From positions 125,254-189,253 of the forward strand of contig SIJG01000062.1 of NCBI GenBank assembly GCA_023374025.1: 64,000 nucleotides of DNA. Reading direction: 5' to 3'. The position numbers and the translations under genes are program-made. The notes beneath the pieces are model-generated. The model did not search any database, was not told where the DNA came from, and saw nothing but the letters and a program-made list of their open reading frames with translations. This DNA comes from Heterodera schachtii. Lineage: Eukaryota; Nematoda; Chromadorea; Rhabditida; Heteroderidae. Shown here in pieces: positions 57,201-64,000 of this stretch (positions are counted from its first letter, which is position 1; each line of letters begins with the position of its first letter).

Positions 57201-57394
57201 CCAATGGAAGAAGCCGGGGTGCTTAATTGCAAAGCACCAATATTGGGCGTGCTGTTGCCCGGGTGTGATGCCACCCCATTCTCATCTGCACTCCCGTCTG
57301 GGACGGATGAGCGATCTGGGCTGACAGATGATTCCATCTGTCGTCGATACCGCTCTTGTTTCTCCTTTCTTTTAACTTCTTGTTTTGAAGGCAT
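51206..57394 (-). CDS. Helitron transposase: Ulp1-type protease, HUH Rep and Pif1 helicase (2062 aa)
   Basis: Start ATG at 57394 directly follows TGTTTTCAG, so an untranslated exon probably lies upstream. Residues 60-150 have two AT-hook-like motifs (RRGRPSK, GGRPSKK). Residues ~230-385 are a C48/Ulp1-like protease with all key residues: His303, Asp319, Gln359 and Cys365 (NSCGYF). A Cys/His cluster follows (CPHC at 580-583, CC at 596-597), then the Helitron N-domain (~765-860) and Rep with the HUH-type motif PHAH (1117-1120) and Tyr1262/Tyr1266 in KYALKY. The C-terminal Pif1 helicase has Walker A GDGGTGKT (1623-1630), DE at 1705-1706, GDFKQ (1744-1748), KGQGQTI and HGQLYTAFSRAT. Known role: rolling-circle transposition by nicking, strand transfer and unwinding. 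The frame is unbroken, so the element may be active or recently so. Confidence 0.95.
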   Translation of the reverse strand: MPSKQEVKRKEKQERYRRQMESSVSPDRSSVPDGSADENGVASHPGNSTPNIGALQLSTPASSIGSKRRGRPSKAGAESIMASQHSVSSADTQSTSAPQNSDTPQPSKKARISETGPTFEHEAIASTPVSSQRNRGGRPSKKRGGHAGSGKSKDNDSMSESSSMDQSSKATTSVAVLPTVPEKINFSTVQINFATSRNMACKIRRWADVGLYERDGETAQGPRSGPRFIETCWNRPNEWLNSGFTLAYLAYIASISQRKTVVVDSMASRTDVPRIRTLKNCVFGYDPNVVPEVVLLPLHFPNHWTLIVYDVAHGAYFVDSLHMSSLSDERTALIQSIITELVPGSPPIAVEYVQQLTKQNDGNSCGYFVCLYAESWLMNNHTFILPDLSINYEKKRILWHINELYGSDNVPYHAREGVPTPCPIVYRHADEVQLTSKAVEPMEVDDQNDLTIIEPQTSGQAVNAILTQAQVAGENQADSLGVVSDSCIQQEPIAQADDVIFVRPKTPPRRSLRVQKRLSASASRSPSPALTVRPRTNMLGPAIPLTKRCLMVHNGWHCAAAAAKHFPEYSHSGNLGDHKCPHCGALLFLHEDSSLCCRKGRVVLPKLNPHPQELMELIVGENQPKQGKEFVRRMSRYNNLLQFASVSAGNKPSPAGGPMAVILNGEFHRRISSMQAGTTQIPGFGQLYILDPVEAMEMRRNNPIFTGENVKNEDAFVQGHELNEATLELLVEMIQKYHPAAQAYKQAREQLQELLKKQNPEELRFFRMTLLNERRTPAALKDPKLHPHQIITPSTGEGMFAIHADPTGVPPQKGIWVENRQGQLNEIAPFNPWTDSLTYPLIKPMGDDGYITGIKYARPPSRKRKSDQDVVSLFDSEAESGNDSCDTQSVASSDAGSVASTSSLYGQIDKSKKFVSLRDHCKYYLAIREENVKMQYHHILSCGGGLGQRWVLDQAAKIDWQVATFLRRPDMDLRISTPKNLLQYLVNQYNKQQARQNPNAQQRTVDDIGSVVRFNDNNVNCLQYWKKMYENCNTIFARCHNPKKARLFITFTNNREWPEFKANLYNNGQVFTDRFDMWMRVWISKIAEFREELYEKKFFGTILGSGESMEFQGRGGPHAHIVAQTDLDAVPDVIQQYIWAHIPLLPEKGDDTPIAEMHRQVRELMHLQLHRCSESWCGTRDQYYGRCKKGFPAPYSNCTILRPDRPALYYRPAPQDGGANIEVNGLIYDNSQVVPYNPYVLLRYRVHHNVLFAYGNKANIKYALKYPFKGPGHCYVECKEESGNKIGIDEPAQYAKMNFRGATEAYAVVNSTPYVRLSHHVVKLRIHLPNQQSIVYRAFQLVSKAQQIQQGTLPETQCSAYWKQWQNEWRHDPKFKDMLFEKVPEQFRWDKDKWVLYKRKPIKRPPIGRIVPVPPKDPERFALYSLMRHFPGDPDHLKMVNGQPCTSFTDAAIRHGLLEDDKIWDKTLAEAALSRWPDQMRWLFMSILVYGQPSNAVELWNKYKDQMYFPQGITTPAQRQAAELEALADIDWRLHSCFNLSCVHFGLPDPPNSIAKNTNAAINEFFFGDDDLNLPPGQPNPRPLQNTPPPLNTDQQAVFDAVVKAIQSNPRDATVPRRFFIFGDGGTGKTFLFGQIIRRLRKAPYNHKVLATASTGCAAILLPYGKTAHSTFRLGRDVSLDKLPSIPLESFFARRIREAQLIIIDEITMLHNTVIEVIDRVCKEMAIPQYKDLPFGGKTVIFSGDFKQSLPVVPHEGITAQVTACFQTSPLFRQFTTMKLTINQRLGKGQQAYLQMCRQIGLGETGEHFWIPRQFLVKSKEELIDYVYPNFQQLLGNDKELLNRLILAPHIDTCDEVNDIMMANVPGHMREYLSTDKPLDDRPLDIDEIESEVAALNRRTDSGMPPHSLRLKVGCVVVLLINKSDKEGLINGTRIVLEELGDDRLVGRVINSNAIGGQVRFFLERSRNVFEDKTPGGLKYERLQFPIKPAFAMTIQKGQGQTIRTVGIDLEREVFTHGQLYTAFSRATDGNNVRVYAPKREIDAQGQAKVLNIVAKNMLKLQ

Positions 57395-57679
57395 CTGAAA
57401 ACAAAAATGGAGTAATGATGAGTGTACATGTGGCAAAATATTTGGGAAAAGCAACCATTAAATCACAAAGAATCAAACATTTATCAAAGATTTGAATTGT
57501 GAAAATAAGGGTGCATCTTCCTTAATGCAACAAAGATGCCGCTGCGAATCCATAAGCCAGGGCTCGCATGTCCAATTTTCGCACAGTGTGTTGCGAAGAA
57601 AGAGACCGGCTCACACATCCCGTTAAGAATGCAGATGAAAATTAAGCATTGATTGGCGAATTCAATCAGCTTATTACGA

Positions 57680-58135
57680 ACCACAATCCCCGAAGGGGCA
57701 GGTAATCGGACCAAAATCCTCAAAGGGCAGGTCCACATTTTGGTTGACTCCGATATCCTACGTTACCTCTCACCAGTCCACTGGTCTTGGTAAAGTGCGG
57801 GACCAGCTTCGCACCGGATGTTGGCCGGTAACGATAAGGAAATCATTGTAAACCTTTCGGACCACAATCACCCGACGGGGCAGGCCCACGAACCACAATC
57901 CTCAAGGGGCAGGTCCGCATTTATTTTGGTTAGCGGGTAATCCTACGTTACCTCTCACCAGTCCACTGGTCTTGGCAAAGTGCGGGACCAGCTTCGCACC
58001 GGATGTTGGCCAGTAACGAAAAGGAAACCTTTGTAAACCTTTCGGACCACAATTACCCGACGGGGCAGGTCCTTATCCGAACCACAATCCCCGAGGGGCA
58101 GGTCCTAGCTGAACCACATCCCTAGAGGGTAGGTC
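57680..58135. repeat. Two ~185-bp tandem repeats in the Helitron 5' region
   Basis: The units share CCTACGTTACCTCTCACC and GTGCGGGACCAGCTTCGC, with a period of about 185. Between them are ACCACAATCC-CCG-GGGGCAGGTCC words that also begin the minisatellite at 58335. Confidence 0.85.
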
Positions 58136-58144
58136 CACGTTTGC

Positions 58145-58242
58145 ATTAGGGTCTTAGCGTCGGCCGACATGCACTTGGTTTCTCTTCAATAAGAAGTTGA
58201 CACACTGCAATGCATTGCAGTGGAAACCGGAAGTGCCCTAAG
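58145..58242. repeat. ~100-bp hairpin block, copy in the Helitron 5' region
   Basis: Matches 50804-50903. It contains a perfect 20-base palindrome CACTGCAATGCATTGCAGTG at 58203-58222, followed by GAAACCGGAAGTGCCCTAA. Confidence 0.85.
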
Positions 58243-58334
58243 ATGCATATCATTTTAGAATGATAGATAGAATATAGTTGTTAGCGTAAAGGCAATTTTG
58301 CCAAAACGCATCTACAAAGAAGTGTACGAACCAT

Positions 58335-59062
58335 AGCGCCCTTGAGGGGCAGGTCCTTGGCCGGTGAACCACAATCCCCCGGAGGGGCAGGTCCTTGGCC
58401 GGTGAACCACAATCCCTCGGAGGGGCAGGTCCTTGGCCGGTGAACCACAACCCCCGAAGGGGCAGGACCTTGCCCGGTCCGGTGAACCACAATCCCCCGG
58501 AGGGGCAGTCAGCGAGCCGCATTGGTGCGACACATGCCCCGAAGGGCCAGTCAGCAAACCGTATTGGTGCGACACATGCCCCGAGGGGCCAGTCAGCGAA
58601 CCGTATTGGTGCGACACATGCCCCGAGAGGCCAGTCAGCGAACCGTATTGGTGCGACACATGCCCCGAGGGGCCAGTCAGCGAACCGTATTGGTGCGAGA
58701 GATGCCCCGAGGGGCCAGTCAGCAAACCGCATTGGTGCGACACATGCCCCGAGGGGCCAGTCAAACAGTATTGGTGCGACACATGCCCGAGGGGCCAGTC
58801 AGCGAACCGTATTGGTGCGACACATGCCCCGAGAGGCCAGTCAGCGAACCGTATTGGTGCGACACATGCCCCGAGTGGCCAGTCAGCGAACCGTATTGGT
58901 GCGACACATGCCCCGAGAGGCCAGTCAGCGAACCGTATTGGTGCGACACATGCCCCGAGGGGCCAGTCAGCGAACCGTATTGGTGCGACACATGCCCCAA
59001 GGGGCCAGTCAGCGAACCGTATTGGTGCGACACATGCCCCGAGGGGCCAGTCAGCGAACCAC
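58335..59062. repeat. Minisatellite: four ~38-bp units, then thirteen ~42-bp units
   Basis: The first units carry AACCACAATCCCCCGG and GGGGCAGGTCC. From 58508 the 42-bp unit runs CAGTCAGCGAACCGTATTGG then TGCGACACATGCCCCGAGG. Since 42 is a multiple of three, five or more frames stay open over the whole array. These are a by-product of the repeat, not genes. Confidence 0.95.
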
Positions 59063-59996
59063 AACAAAAATGTTAATATAAATAATGAGAACTCAAGGAC
59101 AGAAACAATTAAACATGCACAATAATTCAGTGTATTGAAAAAAATACTTTAATTTCATTACATGTTTCCTTTTCTTGATCGCTATAAATGCGCTTATGCG
59201 TACCTCTGCCATATGGTTATTACCTATTCTGCCCTCAGATTTGGGGAAGAAAAACTATTCGCTATTATATGGCAAGGTATAATTAATTTATATATGAACT
59301 CTGAAAATATTTACATAAGAAAAAGCGATAGCACTTTTCTCAGAAGCAACAAAGTTTGGCTCTATTGCAGTTTACCCGACCATAAAAAATTTACACAAGC
59401 TTAAAATATCTCACAACCATACAAAAACGACCATGAAAAATTTATACGATAAAAATTTTCTAAAAAATTTATAAGTCCCAAGTTTCATGCAGAAAATATT
59501 CCCAATAATTGTCGGGTAAACTGCAATAGAGCCAAAATTTACCCCTCCCCCCCCCCATCACAATGATGAACATGATGACACCGATAGGTGAAAAGTCCGA
59601 TTTTGGATTTTGTTGAGAAATGGGTCAACGCGACAGCAACCACAGCAGTCGTACCAGGGTCTAAAGGCCAGCACAAGCAGAACGCCGTCAATTCGCCTTC
59701 AAATAGAAAAAATAAAATAAAAAATGGACCATAATTTAAATGCCAAAATCGAATGTTTTTTAAATAAATTTCATGGAAAAATAATTCGTTTTTTGAAAAA
59801 AAAATTCGAGGAAAAAGATTAAGAAAATTTCGTTCAAAATAACACGGTTTAATAAAAATTTATCTTTCTAATTGAAACTCTCATCAAAAATTCTCTATCC
59901 AAAATTTGTAAAATTTTTTAAAGCCAAAATTTTTCTAGAAATTTTAACCTGAAACCAAAAAGTTTATATAAAAATCTAAATGGAATAAATAATCAA
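59063..59996. other. Spacer with a 26-bp perfect inverted repeat
   Basis: The arms at 59355-59380 and 59511-59536 are exact inverses (TTTGGCTCTATTGCAGTTTA and on). An 80-codon open frame at 59162-59404 ends inside this structure and has no family likeness. No gene is supported. Confidence 0.6.
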
Positions 59997-60124
59997 ATAA
60001 ACTTTCAAGAAAAAAAAAATTGGCTCTTGTTTGAGAATAAAAATAAGTGAAAAAAGGAACATTATGGAAAAAAATCAATGCGATAATTTCCGCTTTTAAT
60101 CTAATTTGGAAATACCAAGATAAA

Positions 60125-60256
60125 TTGAGAGAAGTTTTTCTCTCAAATTTCCTTACTATTTTTCTCTTCTCTGCCCCGCCGCTAAAAATGGTAGCAGCGA
60201 CGAGTCAGAGAAGAGAAAATAGTAAGGAAATTGAAGAGAAAAATTTCTCTCAATGG
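60125..60256. repeat. Long hairpin in each 741-bp unit
   Basis: Arms of about 48 bases begin TTGAGAGAAGTTTTTCTCTC and end in the near inverse ...TTTCTCTCAA, with a ~32-base loop. The third unit breaks off right after the second arm. The fold could form in RNA from either strand. Confidence 0.8.
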
Positions 60257-60353
60257 AACTGTAAATATGGAAAGGCTGGTGAATATAATACCTAATTTTA
60301 TAAAATAGTCCGAAAAAAATTCGGACTGAAAAGAAATATTATTTATTTTTTAC

Positions 60354-60688
60354 CAATTTTTTCAGAAAATTCCTTTTGTGAGAAGAGCGGAAAAGAATTT
60401 TGAACAATGCCGGGCCAAGCATTTGACGACGATTTTCTGCTGAACATTCAATGCCACTTTTACGGCACTTTCCATCGGCCCAGCGGAGTCCGAAAAAAAA
60501 CAATAATAATTAAATAAGAAAAATATTTTAAAAATAAATTTGTAACATTTCTAAATTAAAAAAATTTACTGAATTCCACATTGAAATTTCTTCACGGATT
60601 TGCAATTCGTCGCGTTCAAAATTTCGCACAACATTTTTTGGTCAATTTGCAAAAATCCCTCAGATTTGATCAAATTGTCGGCATTCTC
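60354..60688 (-). pseudogene. BTB/BACK-type exons, copy 1
   Basis: Upper exon 60688-60570 reads ENADNLIKSEGFLQIDQK then MLCEIL; lower exon about 60488-60354 reads LRWADGKCRKSGIECSAENR then RQMLGPALFKILF. Both match the BACK domain that follows the BTB domain in nematode BTB proteins, which often serve as substrate adaptors of cullin-3 ligases. The upper exon may end CA|GTAAAT; the lower lacks a clear AG before it and ends TTG|GTAAAA. No BTB part is visible in the window. It may be a gene fragment or an internal part of a larger gene. Confidence 0.55.
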
Positions 60689-61094
60689 ATTAATGTAAAA
60701 TAAACAATGGTAGGCAAAATTCTAAATTCGAAAGAAAATAAACTTTCAAGAAAAAAAAAATTGGCTCTTGTTTGAGAATAAAAATAAGTGAAAAAAGGAA
60801 CATTATGGAAAAAAATCAATGCGATAATTTCCGCTTTTAATCTAATTTGGAAATACCAAGATAAATTGAGAGAAGTTTTTCTCTCAAATTTCCTTACTAT
60901 TTTTCTCTTCTCTGCCCCGCCGCTAAAAATGGTAGCAACAACGAGTCAGAGAAGAGAAAAGAGTAAGGAAATTGAAGAGAAAAACTTCTCTCAATGGAAC
61001 TGTAAATATGGAAAGGCTGGTGAATATAATACCTAATTTTATAAAATAGTCCGAAAAAGATTCGGACTGAAAAGAAATATTATTTATTTTTTAC

Positions 61095-61430
61095 CAATTT
61101 TTTCAGAAAATTCCTTTTGTGAGAAGAGCGGAAAAGAATTTTGAACAATGCCGGGCCAAGCATTTGACGACGATTTTCAGCTGAACATTCAATGCCACTT
61201 TTACGGCACTTTCCATCGGCCCAACGGAGTCCGAAAAAAAACAATAATAATTAAATAAGAAAAATATTTTAAAAATAAATTTGTAACATTTTTAAATTAA
61301 AAAAAATTTACTGAATTCCACATTGAAATTTCTTCACGGATTTGCAATTCGTCGCGTTCAAAATTTCGCACAACATTTTTTGGTCAATTTGCAAAAATCC
61401 CTCAGATTTGATCAAATTGTCGGCATTCTC
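61095..61430 (-). pseudogene. BTB/BACK-type exons, copy 2
   Basis: Same two exons as copy 1, shifted by 741-742 bases. The upper exon is identical. The lower exon has two changes, CGC to CGT (Arg) and GCA to GCT (Ala), both silent, while the spacer between units has changed more freely. This would fit protein-level selection, but two sites are few. Confidence 0.55.
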
Positions 61431-61914
61431 ATTAATGTAAAATAAACAATGGTAGGCAAAATTCTAAATTCGAAAGAAAATAAACTTTCAAGAAAAAAAA
61501 ATTGGCTCTTGTTTGAGAATAAAAATAAGTGAAAAAAGGAACATTATGGAAAAAAATCAATGCGATAATTTCCGCTTTTAATCTAATTTGGAAATACCAA
61601 GATAAATTGAGAGAAGTTTTTCTCTCAAATTTCCTTACTATTTTTCTCTTCTCTGCCCCGCCGCTAAAAATGGTAGCAACAACGAGTCAGAGAAGAGAAA
61701 AGAGTAAGGAAATTGAAGAGAAAAACTTCTCTCAACCAACAAAAGTTCGAATATCGGTTGTGAAGTTTATTAAAAAGTAAAATAAAAATATAATACAATT
61801 AATAAATATTCCTTTTATTAATTAAAAAGAGAGTTTGAAACGTACAGATTGAATATTTATTAAATTAAAATTAATTTTTGGCAAATTCAAATTAAAAAAA
61901 ACAAATGAATTATT

Positions 61915-62914
61915 TACCGTATATACTCTTTTTATATGCCAGTCTCCATTAATCTGCCGGCCTCCAATTATGTACCCCTTTCTGAGGAGGTTGAAAAATA
62001 ATATACCAGTCTCCATTTATGTGCCATGGGGGATAAATAGAATTTTTTAAATAATTTTTTGGCACATTTTCCAAAAAAAATTAAACTCAATTCAACAATA
62101 AAAGGGGCTAATAAATGAACAATTCGTTCCCATCTCCGACTCCATCCAGCCCTGCATCATCATCAGAGTAGGGTCGCTACTTTAAGTAACGGAAAATCTC
62201 GAAATAGTTAACTAAAAAAAAAGTTGTGGGAACAATTTTTAAGAAAATTTTCCAATTCTTACAAAGGAGAGGTACCCAAGTGACGGTGGGACTTCTGAAT
62301 GAAAATTTCCCGAGACTCGAGACCAATTTTTTATGGCTCTAATTTTTTGACTCATTTTACGAACAAAATCTGTGCACAAATTGCACTCAAATTTTAAAAA
62401 TTCAGCGCCCCTGCTGGACACCCTATTCCCAAAATTTTTTGGAAAATGTTACCACAAAAAAGAGTGTAAAAAACAAATTTCGTCGACAGGGAAAAATTTA
62501 ACTCAAAAAATTCACGGTCACGGTTACGATTTAAGCCAAAAAAAAAATTAAAAACTTTTATAAATTAAAATTGATATTAAAATAAAAAAGGCTTCTTCGT
62601 GATCGTTTCGTCCATCTTTCACCATTAAAAATTCCAATTTTTATGCATACCGGAAGCAAGAAAATGACAGATTTTTGTCATTTTGGAGTCATTTTCAGAA
62701 GTTCTTTAACATAAATGCAATAAAATGTTTTTTTTTGACGCGATGACATTTTTTGGCGACATGTTCATAATAAATTTCAAAAACTTTCCACTAAATAAAT
62801 CATCGAAAAATAATCTCCCAGCCTCCATTAATCTACCAACCTCCAATTATCTACCCCCTTTTGAGGAGGTTGAAAAATAATATACCATGGCATATAAAAA
62901 GAGTATATACGGTA
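61915..62914. mobile_element. Tc1/mariner-like MITE with perfect 25-bp ends
   Basis: TA on both sides, ends CCGTATATACTCTTTTTATA and the inverse. Near both ends are CAGCCTCCATTAATCT and TTGAGGAGGTTGAAAAATAA words, also found in the element at 34790-34973. The middle carries foreign sequence, including the fragment at 62301-62530. Confidence 0.75.
62301..62530. mobile_element. Fragment of the TCACGG MITE family
   Basis: Matches 9232-9470 of the inner nested MITE (TTGACTCATTTTACGAACAA, then CCCCTGCTGGAC and TTCACGGTCACGG) with scattered changes and no complete ends. Confidence 0.75.
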
Positions 62915-64000
62915 ATTTGAAAACAAATAAATAAACAATTTTAAATAAAACCTTTAGTCAATCAGAAAATCAATTTAATGTAAATTAAAAATTTATTTAT
63001 TGTTAACTAATTAAACAAAAAATATTTTAAATAATAAAATATTGAAAATAATGAAAAATGCATAGAAAAAAAATGTACACCGTCCGGATCCTCACTTCAC
63101 CCCTCCCCCCCCCCCCCGCAAAATGATGCCTCCGAGTCCCCAATCACACAGGGATTCTGAGGTCTTAACGATGTCAAAAGTAAAATCTGATCACGTATTC
63201 GTGATGAGCGTCATAAACTACCCCTAAAGACATGTTTTTGGAATATTTTCGGTGAAAAAATTTTCCACTCAAAAATCCTGGTCACCCCCTTTGGTCCCGA
63301 ATCTCAAAATCACTTTTATTTTTATAGCAATTTGTAAGAAAGTGATAAAAAGGTGAAATAAAATTTTGATAATAGAGTAAAAAATTGCGGATTTTTGTAG
63401 TATTTTACTTTTGCCCGAATAGTTTTTCAGAAGGCAGTTACGAATTTTTTTCTGAAAAATCGAAAATTTCCAGAAATTCTGGAATAACTTTTTTTGTTTT
63501 TGTCGTATTGATTTCAAATAAATTCTATAAAATTCTCCTTATTTTTTGCTATTTTTAATGTTTTATTTCATTAAAATTGATCAACCCTTCGATTTGTTAT
63601 GAATTTTCAAAAATTAGCTCAAAATCTCGAGGGCCAAAAAATTGCCAAAAAATAAAGAATTTTTAAAAAATTCCAAAAATTATGAAATGTTAAACAAACA
63701 TCATATTCGTACTGAGCACTTCAAAATACCCCAGAAAAATATTTTTCATCTCTTTTATGACCCAAAAAAAATTTTTGAAAATTTCTAGGGGGCCTAGCTC
63801 GAAATTTTTTGAAAATTTCCGAACATGCAATATACCCATCGATGCAGCTTCGAAAGCTCTACAATTTTGCCCTAAGCCAATTTTTGGCTAAAACCAACCC
63901 CTGAGCAGTTATGGGCCCGGGACTCAAATGTCCCGCTTAGGCCAAAAAAATTTTCTATTTCAGGAAAAAAATCGAAAATTTTTTAAAAATACCATCAATC

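Larger units (their letters stand above)
50728..59062 (-). mobile_element. Autonomous-looking Helitron
   Basis: The element is defined by the Rep/helicase gene 51206-57394. On the minus strand, sequence after the stop reaches a hairpin (AAGCGC-GAA-GCGCTT at 50765-50779) and, 33 bases further, CTAG followed by T at 50728. CTRR before T is the usual Helitron 3' end. The 5' end is not fixed; the region upstream of the gene holds ~185-bp repeats and a minisatellite to 59062. A related ~100-bp hairpin block occurs near both ends. Confidence 0.75.
59997..61760. repeat. Tandem duplication, 741-bp unit, about 2.35 copies
   Basis: Units start at about 59997, 60737 and 61480; the third is cut at about 61735. 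Copies differ at few positions. Each full unit carries two BACK-type exons on the minus strand and a strong hairpin (60125-60256 and its equivalents near 60866-60998 and 61607-61736). Confidence 0.95.
61761..64000. other. AT-rich stretch of repeats, no gene
   Basis: It holds the element 61915-62914, a poly-C run at 63106 and AT-rich DNA to the end. No frame with support. Confidence 0.6.

Noticed and set aside
58250..59125. Several overlapping long open frames on both strands (up to ~250 codons)
   Set aside because: They come from the 42-bp minisatellite: a repeat length divisible by three without stops keeps frames open. No start context or domain.
60047..61780. Three nearly identical 82-codon frames on the plus strand
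   Set aside because: They repeat because the 741-bp unit repeats and run through a hairpin; the minus strand carries the recognisable exons.

Overview
The window reads as nuclear DNA of a nematode. The evidence is an insulin-like gene with the extra cysteines common in nematode insulins, BTB/BACK-type exons, short introns ending in TTTTCAG, very AT-rich non-coding DNA and many short inverted-repeat transposons. A clade IV (tylenchid-like) worm is possible, but I cannot name a species. Two assembly gaps lie at 10121-10978 and 42685-43131.

Layout. 1-3860: the 3' part of a Ty3/gypsy-type retrotransposon (integrase, a second frame with an RGG-rich end, a candidate LTR). 5519-6235: a small three-exon cysteine-rich gene with a probable signal peptide and a hydrophobic C-terminus. 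6481-10120: MITEs, including three elements nested one in another, two of them with exact 8-bp target duplications and the third cut by the gap. 11118-12823: exons of an unrecognised gene. 12824-24348: mostly repeats, with one broken ubiquitin-like gene at 16866-17262. 24349-27117: an insulin-like gene whose B- and A-chain exons are clear. 27902-40574: a cluster of genes for secreted proteins made of tandem ubiquitin-like (UBL) modules. One is intact (39975-40574), two have a single 1-nt frameshift (27902-29064, 33634-34432), and others are cut by transposons. 41231-42379: exons with plakin-repeat-like sequence. 43132-50727: AT-rich DNA with MITEs. 50728-59062: a Helitron with an open 2062-residue protein (Ulp1-type protease, HUH Rep, Pif1 helicase), tandem repeats and a 42-bp minisatellite. 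59997-61760: a 741-bp tandem duplication that carries two BACK-type exons per unit. 61761-64000: repeats only.

Three things stand out. First, the UBL cluster: signal peptide, 2-4 diverged ubiquitin folds in tandem, no Gly-Gly at module ends, and a shared promoter signature. It looks like a secreted, non-conjugating protein family under fast turnover. Second, MITEs have hit this cluster repeatedly. In one case the inserted element can be removed on paper at its 8-bp duplication and the UBL reading frame is continuous. Third, at least eight MITE or fold-back families are each built almost entirely from one reiterated short word that also sits at the element's ends.
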